Notes under the pieces: generated by a model
What the model saw: only the letters and a program-made list of their open reading frames with translations
What the model was told of the DNA's origin: nothing
The model's database searches: none
Part shown: positions 33,945 to 40,832 of the stretch, in pieces
Layout of the letters: every line of letters begins with the position of its first letter
Position numbering within the stretch: position 1 is the first letter of the stretch
Program-made: the position numbers and the translations under genes
Assembly (NCBI GenBank): GCA_025055435.1
Contig: JANWWN010000027.1
Span: 1 to 40,832, forward strand
Direction: 5' to 3'
DNA length: 40,832 bases
From: Cyclobacteriaceae bacterium
GTDB lineage: Bacteria; Bacteroidota; Bacteroidia; Cytophagales; Cyclobacteriaceae

Positions 33945-34985
33945 ATGCAAACTCTCCTTCAACGTCATCGGCTCACCCTGTTGCACATTATTTTCTGGTG
34001 CATCTATCTTTCTTTTAATTTATATCAAATCAGTTTCTACCAGCAACGCCGAGGATACGACTGGAATAACGCTGTTCTTTTTGCAGGGGTCCAGTTTGCG
34101 TTCACATTTTCAATAGCTTACCTCAATTACTTCTTTTTTCTTCCGCGCTTTATAAAGCATAAAAACATCTGGCGTTATCTGCTGGAGTTCAGCATTCCTT
34201 TTGCCGTTTTGGTAGCGAGCCGTATTTATGTACAGCGTGCCATGGTGCAGGACATGCCCCGGTCGGAGTATTTCTTCAGTCACATGTTTACGGTGCAGGT
34301 TATTGCCATTAACCTTTTTATTACGGTTTTTGTCAGCATGCTTCGTTTTGCAGCCGATTGGTTTGAGCTGGAGGCCAAAAAGAAATCCATGGAAAACGAG
34401 CGGCTTACTGCCGAGCTGAATTTTCTGAAGGCGCAGATAAACCCTCATTTTCTTTTTAACACACTCAACAACCTGTATTACCTTGCTTACACCAAATCTG
34501 ATAAAACAACCGTGGTAATTGAAAAGCTTTCGCAGATGATGCGGTACATGATTTACGATTCCAATCATGATAAAGTACCGCTGAGCAAAGAAATTGAATA
34601 CATGAAAAACTACATCAGCCTGGAACAAATGCGATTGAACAATGAGATACCCATTCACTTTGAAATTGAGGGTAACCCGGAAGAAAAATGGATTGCTCCG
34701 CTGATTTTTATTACCTTTCTTGAAAATGCGTTTAAGCACGGTGTGAATAACCACAATCGCAACGCGTGGGTCAATGTTTCCATCAAACTGAGGGACGGGA
34801 AATGCGAATACGTCGTGGAAAACAGCAAAGCACATGCTTCGTCCGACACCCGCGAAAAAAAATCGGGCATCGGATTACAGAACGTGCAACGCAGGCTGGA
34901 ACTGAGTTATCCGGGCCGATACAGCTTAAAAACGGAAGACAAGCCCGACCGGTATATTGTTAAACTCGACATCAACCTGAATTGA
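33945..34985 (+). CDS. Sensor histidine kinase, LytS/YehU type
   Basis: A 346-residue membrane kinase with four hydrophobic segments (about 10-30, 44-66, 78-96, 117-135), a linker coiled coil, and a HisKA_7-type kinase domain. The phosphoacceptor is H168 in QINPHFLFNTLNNLYYL, and the ATP-binding N-box is FLENAFKHGV with N261, with a GIGLQNVQRRL G-box late in the domain. It autophosphorylates and passes phosphate to the adjoining LytTR regulator. The signal it senses is not evident; no large extracellular domain is present. The stop overlaps the regulator start by four bases. Confidence 0.93.
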   Translation: MQTLLQRHRLTLLHIIFWCIYLSFNLYQISFYQQRRGYDWNNAVLFAGVQFAFTFSIAYLNYFFFLPRFIKHKNIWRYLLEFSIPFAVLVASRIYVQRAMVQDMPRSEYFFSHMFTVQVIAINLFITVFVSMLRFAADWFELEAKKKSMENERLTAELNFLKAQINPHFLFNTLNNLYYLAYTKSDKTTVVIEKLSQMMRYMIYDSNHDKVPLSKEIEYMKNYISLEQMRLNNEIPIHFEIEGNPEEKWIAPLIFITFLENAFKHGVNNHNRNAWVNVSIKLRDGKCEYVVENSKAHASSDTREKKSGIGLQNVQRRLELSYPGRYSLKTEDKPDRYIVKLDINLN

Positions 34986-35707
34986 AAAAAATCAACTGCC
35001 TGATAGTTGAGGATGAACCACTGGCACGGAACCTTTTAATTGAATATGTGAAGAAGGTTCCTTATCTGCATCTCGTTGATGCCTGCCCCAACGCCATGGC
35101 GGCCATGGAAGTGCTTCGTCAACAAACGGTTGATTTACTTTTTCTGGATATTCAGATGCCGGAAATAACCGGTACCACTCTTTTTAAAATTCTGCCGAAA
35201 AAGCCTCTTGTTATTTTTACTACAGCCTATTCCGAATACGCCATCGAAGGTTTTGAGCTGGACGCGGTTGACTACCTGTTAAAGCCCATTCCGTTTGAGC
35301 GCTTTCTGAAAGCAGTGGAAAAAGCAAGCTCCAGATTACTTTCTCAAACCGATTTATCCATTCCTGCCCCGGCAACCGAAAGCCAAAGCCAGTATGTATT
35401 TGTAAAAGACGGAAACAAACTGGTGCGGGTATTTCTGGATGATATTTTATACATCGAGGGTTTAAAAGATTATGTTACCCTGCATACCCGTCAGCAGAAA
35501 ATTACTACGCTGCAGCGGATGAAAAATCTGGAAGAGCAGTTACCTGCTGACCGGTTTATTCGGATTCACAATTCATATATTGTGCACGTAAAAGCCATTG
35601 ATGCGGTGCATAAAAACGAGGTGCAAATCGGCCAAACCATGTTGCCCATCAGTGACACGTACCGAAAAATTTTCAGGGAATTCATAGAGCGCAAACAAAT
35701 GGGGTAA
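34982..35707 (+). CDS. LytTR-type response regulator
   Basis: A 241-residue regulator with a receiver domain (1-115) and a LytTR DNA-binding domain (about 135-240). The phosphoacceptor is D56 in LLFLDIQMP, the acidic pocket is E10-D11-E12 in IVEDEPLAR, and the signal-output lysine lies in VDYLLKPIPFERF. The LytTR part shows DDILYIEGLKDYVTLHT and RFIRIHNSYIVHVKAIDAV. The only plausible start is TTG at 34982, overlapping the kinase stop (TTGA), so its synthesis is coupled to kinase translation. Targets are unknown; the divergent TonB receptor gene is the obvious candidate. Confidence 0.93.
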   Translation: MKKINCLIVEDEPLARNLLIEYVKKVPYLHLVDACPNAMAAMEVLRQQTVDLLFLDIQMPEITGTTLFKILPKKPLVIFTTAYSEYAIEGFELDAVDYLLKPIPFERFLKAVEKASSRLLSQTDLSIPAPATESQSQYVFVKDGNKLVRVFLDDILYIEGLKDYVTLHTRQQKITTLQRMKNLEEQLPADRFIRIHNSYIVHVKAIDAVHKNEVQIGQTMLPISDTYRKIFREFIERKQMG

Positions 35708-35723
35708 CGAGCGGCCGGGTGTT

Positions 35724-35754
35724 TTTGCACAATTCAAATTCTGCGTTACCTTTG
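35724..35754 (+). promoter_or_regulatory. Promoter of tRNA-Val
   Basis: TTTG (35724-35727), 19 bases, then TACCTTTG (35747-35754): a textbook Bacteroidota promoter. Transcription should begin near 35760, about five bases before the tRNA. Confidence 0.8.
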
Positions 35755-35764
35755 CAGTCCTTTT

Positions 35765-35839
35765 GGGAGCTTAGCTCAGCTGGTTCAGAGCATCTGCCTT
35801 ACAAGCAGAGGGTCGGGGGTTCGAATCCCTCAGCTCCCA
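35765..35839 (+). tRNA. tRNA-Val (anticodon TAC)
   Basis: A 75-base cloverleaf read by hand. The acceptor stem is GGGAGCT (35765-35771) with AGCTCCC (35832-35838) and discriminator A. The D arm is GCTC/GAGC. The anticodon stem-loop is TCTGC-CTTACAA-GCAGA giving anticodon TAC (decodes valine GUN codons). The T arm is GGGGG-TTCGAAT-CCCTC with one G-T pair. CCA is not encoded and must be added. It has its own promoter and terminator. Confidence 0.97.
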
Positions 35840-35847
35840 CTTCGTGA

Positions 35848-35873
35848 AGCCGCTGTCATGCGCGGCTTTTTTT
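35848..35873 (+). terminator. Rho-independent terminator of tRNA-Val
   Basis: A six-base stem (AGCCGC at 35848-35853 with GCGGCT at 35862-35867) with an eight-base loop is followed by a run of seven T residues, beginning nine bases after the tRNA 3' end. Confidence 0.8.
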
Positions 35874-35962
35874 GTTGGTCGTTTTTGTTTCCTGAATCCA
35901 TTACTCAACAACACGCTTAACAACCTGATTTACGGTTGGCTTACAAATTGGAGACTCCGTGG

Positions 35963-35998
35963 TAAGCAAAGGCCCTGGCCTCTGCTTTGCTTATTTTT
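35963..35998 (+). promoter_or_regulatory. Strong hairpin with T-run overlapping a -7 box, upstream of asmA
   Basis: A perfect nine-base inverted repeat (TAAGCAAAG at 35963-35971 with CTTTGCTTA at 35985-35993) encloses a 13-base loop and runs into five T residues, the layout of an intrinsic terminator. The same bases 35992-35999 read TATTTTTG, a perfect -7 promoter element, 17 bases upstream of the asmA GTG. Either it terminates residual tRNA read-through, or it regulates asmA. No promoter lies between the tRNA terminator and this hairpin that I can see. Confidence 0.5.
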
Positions 35999-36016
35999 GC
36001 AGGAATATCAGCGCCA

Positions 36017-38485
36017 GTGAAAGTCTTCAAAAAAACTCTTCTCTACCTTCTTCTTTTGCTGCTAACTGCCCTGTTCGCACTCATTCTATCCGCTTTTCTG
36101 TTCAGCGACCAGCTCATTAACGAGTTTATTCGAAAGGCTAACACCCGACTGAATACCCGCATCACCATCGGAAAAACCAAAGTTGATGTATTCAGCCACT
36201 TTCCTTCGCTGGCGCTGGACTTCAACAATGTTTATATCGAAGACACCCATGCCGGTCAGTATCCGCTGCTTACTGCCGGGCGAATTGCCTTTACATTAAA
36301 TCCGATAAAAGTTTTACGAGGCGATTACACCGTAAATGGCATCATCATAACCGAAAGTGAAATCAACCTGAAGATAAACGCCAAAGGCGAAGAAAATTAC
36401 CAACTCTTAAAAGAGTCAGCCGATGCGTCCTACTCCTCTTTAGGTTTTAATCTCACCGGTATCCGGCTTTACAATTGCAGGGTCCATTATCTGAACCTGG
36501 AGTTGAACGATGACCTGGTATTTTATACTGACCGGCTTAATGTTTCACTTCAGGCAGCAAAGGATCAATACACCATCCTTGCAGGCGGACAAGTGAATGT
36601 TGAAAAGTTTCACACCGGGCCAACGGTATGGCCCACGCCAAGGGCATTTGATGTGCAGGCTTCCATGATTTATGATGACACCGATAAGAAGCTGGTTATT
36701 CAACCCTCTGACCTGAAGATGCATCAGGCGTTATTTGGCATTCAGGGTGTTTACCAGTGGAAGGATGAAAATGCGTTGCAGCTGGCGGTTACCGGCAAAA
36801 ATACCAATGTGCAAACCTTGATTGCCTTTCTTCCTGAAACTTATCAGCAGGCCTTCACCCGCTATCGCAGTCAGGGAGATGTTTACTTCAACCTAAACCT
36901 GAAGGGTACTTTTGGTAAAACAACCAGTCCGGCACTGGAAGCACAGTTTGGCTTGCAGAAGGCGCGCATTTATCATCCGGATTTTAACACTTCTCTGGAT
37001 GATGTCAGCCTGGATGGCCGCATTCAAATCCGCAATCTGCGCAAACCCGAAAGCGGCCAGATTTCTCTAAAAAACATCACCGGTCAACTGAACAATAAAT
37101 TATTTACCGGCAGCCTTACACTTAAAAATTTTTCCGACCCGGAAGTAATCCTTGAATTTCAGGGCGAAGCCGATGTTGGTTCCGTATTGAAATTCTATCC
37201 GATAAAAAACCTGAGTCAGGCAACGGGTAATATTAAGGCCAATATCAGTTTTGAGGGTAAAACAAGCTGGCTGAAAAATAAATCCACAGCACAAAAAGTT
37301 TCTGCCCTGGGCAGCATTGAGATGAACAACCTGTCATTACATTTCATAAAACCCGAAATGGTGCTTAACAGGCTCAGCGGTACCTTACAGTTTAACAGAA
37401 ATGACCTGGCCCTGAGCAACGTGAGCGGAACACTGGGCGAAAGCGATTTTCGGTTAAATGGTTTTTTCAAAAACGTAATCACCTTTCTGCTCTTTGAAAA
37501 CCAACCATTGGGCATCGAAGCCGACCTGCAGGCCCGATATATAAATCTCGCACAATTATTTGAGTATGCCTTCGCATCATCGGAAGCAGAAGATAAAAAA
37601 GCTTTTGAATTCGCCATTTCACCTTTGGTGAATCTGAAATTCATGGCCGATATACAGGCGCTTCGGTTTAACCGTTTCTATGCACGTAAACTCAAGGGCG
37701 ATTTAACCGTAACCGGCCAGACCGCCCTCTCCAGGAATATATCGTTCAGCGGGTTGGGCGGTGACGTGCTGCTTACCGGAAGCCTGAATGCCAAAAATCC
37801 TAAGGTTATAGAAGCATCGGGCGGACTATTACTGGACGGCGTACACCTGGACAGTGCCTTTTATGTGTTCAATAACTTCGGTCAGACTTTTATTCAGAAT
37901 CATCATCTCAAAGGCCGCGCCTTTGCTGAAATCATGATGGAGATGAAATTAAAACCCGACCTGACTTTATTTCCGGAAACACTCGTAGCCGATATCAGCG
38001 CCACCATCAAAGACGGTCAGCTCAATAACTTTGAACCTCTGCAAAAGCTTAGCAAGTATGTTGCAGATAACAGCCTGCATGCCCTACGCTTTGCCGACCT
38101 GAAAAATGATATTCATATCGAACGCAGCACGGTGTTTATACCCATGATGGAAGTGGTAAGCAACGCTACCGTTCTGCAAATCAGCGGTACCCATCGCTTT
38201 GACCAGCAAATCGACTATCGCATCGTAACGCCATTACAAAACCGGGCGATTAACCTGGAGGAAGCTTCCGGAGCGATTGAAGAAATGGATGGCCGCGCCA
38301 AGTTGTTTTTGAAAATCACCGGCACAACAGATAACTATCGCGTGGTGTATGATACCGATGCTGTGAAAAGAAAAATTGCATCCGACCTGAAACGCGAAGT
38401 GCAGGAGCTGAAAGACCTGTTTAAAAAGCGACAAAAGAAAAAAGAAGCCGAGCTTTCGAAAGAAGAATTTGACTGGGAGAATTAA
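36017..38485 (+). CDS. AsmA family envelope protein
   Basis: A protein of about 822 residues, anchored by one N-terminal membrane helix (KTLLYLLLLLLTALFALILSAFLF) with a large beta-rich periplasmic body and a charged lysine/glutamate tail. The N-terminal motifs (RITIGKTKVDVFSHFPSLALDFNNVYIED, GRIAFTLNPIKVLRGDYTVNGIIITESEINLKIN) and the C-terminal AsmA-2-like region (EALQISG-type repeats, QIDYRIVTPLQ) are typical of AsmA/TamB-related bridge proteins that move phospholipid between membranes. GTG at 36017 gives a conventional anchor and is preferred to a TTG ten codons earlier that lies inside a hairpin. Its cargo and partners are unknown. Confidence 0.9.
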   Translation: MKVFKKTLLYLLLLLLTALFALILSAFLFSDQLINEFIRKANTRLNTRITIGKTKVDVFSHFPSLALDFNNVYIEDTHAGQYPLLTAGRIAFTLNPIKVLRGDYTVNGIIITESEINLKINAKGEENYQLLKESADASYSSLGFNLTGIRLYNCRVHYLNLELNDDLVFYTDRLNVSLQAAKDQYTILAGGQVNVEKFHTGPTVWPTPRAFDVQASMIYDDTDKKLVIQPSDLKMHQALFGIQGVYQWKDENALQLAVTGKNTNVQTLIAFLPETYQQAFTRYRSQGDVYFNLNLKGTFGKTTSPALEAQFGLQKARIYHPDFNTSLDDVSLDGRIQIRNLRKPESGQISLKNITGQLNNKLFTGSLTLKNFSDPEVILEFQGEADVGSVLKFYPIKNLSQATGNIKANISFEGKTSWLKNKSTAQKVSALGSIEMNNLSLHFIKPEMVLNRLSGTLQFNRNDLALSNVSGTLGESDFRLNGFFKNVITFLLFENQPLGIEADLQARYINLAQLFEYAFASSEAEDKKAFEFAISPLVNLKFMADIQALRFNRFYARKLKGDLTVTGQTALSRNISFSGLGGDVLLTGSLNAKNPKVIEASGGLLLDGVHLDSAFYVFNNFGQTFIQNHHLKGRAFAEIMMEMKLKPDLTLFPETLVADISATIKDGQLNNFEPLQKLSKYVADNSLHALRFADLKNDIHIERSTVFIPMMEVVSNATVLQISGTHRFDQQIDYRIVTPLQNRAINLEEASGAIEEMDGRAKLFLKITGTTDNYRVVYDTDAVKRKIASDLKREVQELKDLFKKRQKKKEAELSKEEFDWEN

Positions 38486-38504
38486 TATTAAGCCGTCCGA
38501 ATTC

Positions 38505-38532
38505 AAAAGCCTCGGTCTAATCAGGGCTTTTT
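38505..38532. terminator. Bidirectional terminator between asmA and DUF2461
   Basis: AAAAGCC (38505-38511) pairs perfectly with GGCTTTT (38525-38531) across a 13-base loop, followed by T residues on the plus strand and by T residues on the minus strand (the A-run). It lies just past the asmA stop and overlaps the DUF2461 stop codon (38531-38533). Confidence 0.65.
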
Positions 38533-39196
38533 ATTGCGCATCAATTGCGGTATTCAGAAAATCGTTAAACGGCTTCATGGCCTCACAAACACGGGCTGCT
38601 TTCTTTACAAAGCCATAACGAACCACTTCTTCATTGGAAAAGGCATGCGACACTACGAAGCTTTTATTCCGAAGCAGTTCAATGTACGGGTGGTCGGAAG
38701 GATAACCTTTTGGTGTTGTCTTCAGTCTATCTATTTCATCCAGCGACTTAAAATATTTTTTAAAGCTTTTATTGCTCAAGATCCTCATGAGCATTTCTCC
38801 ATTATAATCAATTTCCTGACGCACCCGGGCCAGATTCACCGCATCGGGCATGTAAAGCCCACCTGCCACAAAACAATTTCCAGGCTCAAGGTGAATGTAA
38901 TAGCCTGCCTCCTGGTCCATTTTACCATTTCGTGAAAAGGCTGCACCCATATTTTCCTTATAGGGTCGTTTGTCCCTGCTGAAGCGCACATCGCGATAAA
39001 TGCGAAAAGCCTGTTTCCGCGGGTTTAGTGCGGCCAACGATTCATCGAATTGCAGCAACTCTTTGTGAAAAGCTTCCAGGAAATCTTCGAAAACATGTTT
39101 AGCATCCAGGTATTGCTGCTTATGCTTTTCGAACCACGCGCGGTTGTTGTTGTGCCGAAGTTTGCGCAGGAATTGTAAAATCAAATCAAGTTGCAT
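38531..39196 (-). CDS. DUF2461 domain protein
   Basis: A 221-residue soluble protein matching the DUF2461 (TIGR02453-like) family: it opens LDLILQFLRKLRHNNNRAWFEKHKQQYLDA, has the conserved block RIYRDVRFSRDKRPYKENMGAAF, then GYYIHLEPGNCFVAGGLYMPD, and LKTTPKGYPSDHPYIELLRNKSFVVSH. Length and order are as expected for the family, whose function is unknown. It is 24 bases upstream of murF's stop end on the same strand, so it probably follows murF in one transcript. Confidence 0.92.
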   Translation of the reverse strand: MQLDLILQFLRKLRHNNNRAWFEKHKQQYLDAKHVFEDFLEAFHKELLQFDESLAALNPRKQAFRIYRDVRFSRDKRPYKENMGAAFSRNGKMDQEAGYYIHLEPGNCFVAGGLYMPDAVNLARVRQEIDYNGEMLMRILSNKSFKKYFKSLDEIDRLKTTPKGYPSDHPYIELLRNKSFVVSHAFSNEEVVRYGFVKKAARVCEAMKPFNDFLNTAIDAQ

Positions 39197-39219
39197 GCTG
39201 TTTCGAAATGCATCATGAT

Positions 39220-40503
39220 TTACAGATAATTCAACACAGTCTCCAACGCCATACCGCGCGATCCTTTAATCAGCACAGTGGCACCGGTTATGGGATTGTT
39301 CTTCAGATAATCGGTTAGTTTTTCTTTGTCCTCAAAATAGCGGGCGATGGGATAAGTTTCTGCTGCCGAGCGCATCAACGGGCCACACAGGTACACTTCG
39401 GTCAGGTCCAGCTCAGCCAATAGGCTGCCGATTTCGCGATGCTCCCTTTCGGCCTCTTCTTCCAACTCATACATATCACCCAGTATGGCTACCTTGCGCT
39501 CCGCTTTCATCTCAGCCAGGTTTTCCAGCGCAGCCCGCATGGACGTAGGGTTGGCGTTGTAAGCATCCAAAAAAATAATGTTACTTCCTTTTCGCACAAT
39601 CTGCGAACGCATGTTGGCCGGCACATAATCAGCAACAGCGCCTGCTGCGGCTTCTTCAGGAACTCCAAAATATTTTCCGATACACAATGCAACAGCAATG
39701 TTTTCAAAATTGTACTTACCGGGTAATTGGGATTGTATTTCTCTTCCGGTTTCCGTGCGTATGCGTACATAAGGTTCGGCACCAATTAGTTCACAGTGGT
39801 AATAATCACCCTTGGACGGATACAAAACCGGATTTTTAAACCGGTGCACCTGACGCATCAGGATGGGATTTTGTGAGTTGATAAACACTACACCGTTGTT
39901 TGCTATCAGATGCTCATAGAGCTCGGTTTTTCCTCGAATGATATTTTCAAATCCGCCAAAAGTACCGATGTGCGCCTTTCCAATATTGGTAATAAAACCG
40001 TGTGTGGGCTGAGCTATGGAACACAATGAGGCAATCTCACCTACATGGTTGGCCCCCATTTCAATAACGGCAATTTCTGTTTCACCAGTAACCGCGAGCA
40101 CGGAAAGCGGTACTCCGATGTGATTGTTCAGGTTACCCTTTGTGGCATACACCCGGAATTTTTTACCCAAAACAGCACTTACCAGTTCTTTGGAGGTGGT
40201 TTTTCCGTTGGATCCCGTTAAGCCAATAAATGGAATGGTTAGTTTTTTCCGGTGATAACCGGCCAGTTGCTGCAGGGCCGTGAGTACATCCTGCACAATA
40301 ATATATTTTTCGCTTACCACGACCGAAGCATCGTCAACAACTGCATACGATGCACCTTTTTGGAGCGCCTCGGCTGCAAACCGATTACCGTCAAAGCGCT
40401 CGCCTTTTAAAGCAAAAAACAAGTTGCCAGGCCGGATATTCCGCGTATCGGTGCTGATGCCTGTGCACCTTCGGTAAACACCGTATAATTTCTCACTATC
40501 CAT
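39220..40503 (-). CDS. murF: UDP-N-acetylmuramoyl-tripeptide--D-alanyl-D-alanine ligase
   Basis: MurF adds D-Ala-D-Ala to UDP-MurNAc-tripeptide, the last cytoplasmic step of the peptidoglycan precursor. From the ATG at 40501-40503 the protein is 427 residues, normal for the family; an upstream extension adds a peptide overlapping the divergent gene's promoter region and was rejected. The Mur ligase features are GISTDTRNIRPGNLFFALKGERFDGN at the N-terminus, the ATP P-loop LTGSNGKTTSKE (K101), the NNHIGVPLSVL region, the central EMGANHVGEI and the C-terminal DAYNANPTSMRAAL and ILGDMYELEEEAE. Divergent from an FG-GAP gene. Firm assignment. Confidence 0.96.
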   Translation of the reverse strand: MDSEKLYGVYRRCTGISTDTRNIRPGNLFFALKGERFDGNRFAAEALQKGASYAVVDDASVVVSEKYIIVQDVLTALQQLAGYHRKKLTIPFIGLTGSNGKTTSKELVSAVLGKKFRVYATKGNLNNHIGVPLSVLAVTGETEIAVIEMGANHVGEIASLCSIAQPTHGFITNIGKAHIGTFGGFENIIRGKTELYEHLIANNGVVFINSQNPILMRQVHRFKNPVLYPSKGDYYHCELIGAEPYVRIRTETGREIQSQLPGKYNFENIAVALCIGKYFGVPEEAAAGAVADYVPANMRSQIVRKGSNIIFLDAYNANPTSMRAALENLAEMKAERKVAILGDMYELEEEAEREHREIGSLLAELDLTEVYLCGPLMRSAAETYPIARYFEDKEKLTDYLKNNPITGATVLIKGSRGMALETVLNYL

Positions 40504-40570
40504 CGTTAACTTGTCCGCCAAGATAACAGGCACCGTCATCTGTTCGTTAAACGTGCATAAGAAAAATTCC

Positions 40571-40832
40571 ATGCGATTGTACCTCATCCTGCCTTTTGTT
40601 GCGCTGTCATCTTATGCCCAATTCAGCTATCGCACGGACAGTTCCGTACCGGTAATTGTGGGAACCGATACCTTGCGCAATGCGTGGGCAGGTGGTTTCA
40701 ATGCGGGTCAGTTCAACACCATGGATGTAAACGGGGATGGTGTAAATGATATCGTGTTATACGACCGCATGGCCGAACGGGTAATGGTTTTTCTTAAAGT
40801 CGGCAATCAATTTCAGCATGCACCTCAATATG
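40571..40832 (+). CDS. Exported FG-GAP/VCBS-repeat protein, truncated by the window edge
   Basis: The open frame begins with the ATG at 40571 and runs off the right edge (87 codons seen). It has a signal peptide (MRLYLILPFVALSSYAQ) and then a FG-GAP/VCBS-type calcium-binding segment (GGFNAGQFNTMDVNGDGVNDIVLYDR), the D-x-N-x-D-G-x-x-D loop of beta-propeller repeats. Such proteins are usually large secreted or cell-surface adhesins in Bacteroidota, often with a type IX secretion sorting tail; the C-terminus is not in view. Divergent from murF. Confidence 0.8.
   Translation, partial: MRLYLILPFVALSSYAQFSYRTDSSVPVIVGTDTLRNAWAGGFNAGQFNTMDVNGDGVNDIVLYDRMAERVMVFLKVGNQFQHAPQY

Noticed and set aside
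34110-34835. 241-codon minus-strand open frame opposite the LytS kinase
   Set aside because: The kinase on the plus strand has its phosphoacceptor and ATP-binding motifs; the antisense frame is a shadow.
1-40832. CRISPR array, insertion sequence, prophage or biosynthetic gene cluster
   Set aside because: No repeated spacer pattern, transposase, integrase, phage structural gene or synthase was found on either strand.

Overview
The window is a stretch of ordinary chromosome from a member of the Bacteroidota, most likely the order Cytophagales. The evidence is the gene content: DUF2480, DUF4270, DUF4136, DUF2461, an adenosine-kinase-type PfkB protein, a SO2930-type diheme cytochrome, an AsmA family giant, a carboxypeptidase-regulatory TonB receptor and a LytS/LytTR pair. 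Promoters also fit the Bacteroidota pattern (TTTG or TTG, about 20 bases, then TAnnTTTG). Most genes have near-balanced base composition; one gene (16654-17442) is conspicuously AT-rich. No rRNA, CRISPR array, insertion sequence or prophage was found.

Layout. Positions 29-3476 (minus strand) carry rpmH-rnpA-S41 protease-tsaB-DUF2480, reading right to left from a good promoter. 3532-4976 holds an adenosine-kinase-like gene overlapping a small exported NTF2-like protein. 4977-5445 is a poorly explained interval with one doubtful ORF. 5446-7670 holds an exported glycerophosphodiester phosphodiesterase, an outer-membrane barrel protein and a DUF4136 lipoprotein. 7730-11844 is a tight minus-strand run: a degenerate N-terminal glycogen-synthase domain, a DUF4270 lipoprotein and glmS. 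Divergent from it are a YbhN-type flippase-like protein, a zinc metallopeptidase and an acyl-CoA dehydrogenase (12060-15072).

15073-15343 is a noncoding interval rich in inverted repeats. It is followed by an M28 peptidase with a PDZ domain, a lone AT-rich gene resembling the putative AbiC phage abortive-infection family, two convergent class C beta-lactamase-like hydrolases and a GNAT acetyltransferase. 21711-25187 (plus) is a compact cluster: a parallel beta-helix lipoprotein, a diheme cytochrome lipoprotein and a MOT1-type sulfate/molybdate transporter, followed by a MATE exporter. 26642-27253 is a GroES-like gene with a small partner. Then come a barrel protein, rmuC and ornithine aminotransferase.

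30824-33739 encodes a TonB-dependent receptor with an unusual extra domain after its barrel. It is transcribed divergently from a LytS/LytTR two-component pair (33945-35707). A tRNA-Val with a clear promoter and terminator, an asmA family gene, DUF2461, murF and the start of an FG-GAP surface protein complete the window.

How the genes relate. glmS and murF feed and complete cell-wall precursor synthesis. rpmH, rnpA, tsaB and the tRNA serve translation. The exported hydrolases, barrels, receptor and lipoproteins make up an envelope-rich gene set. The best candidates for less-described biology are the beta-helix/diheme cytochrome pair, the receptor with the appended domain, the catalytically doubtful glycogen-synthase half, the AbiC-like gene, and a recurring placement of -7 promoter boxes almost against start codons that predicts very short or absent mRNA leaders. 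All assignments were made by reading the sequence; no database search was run.
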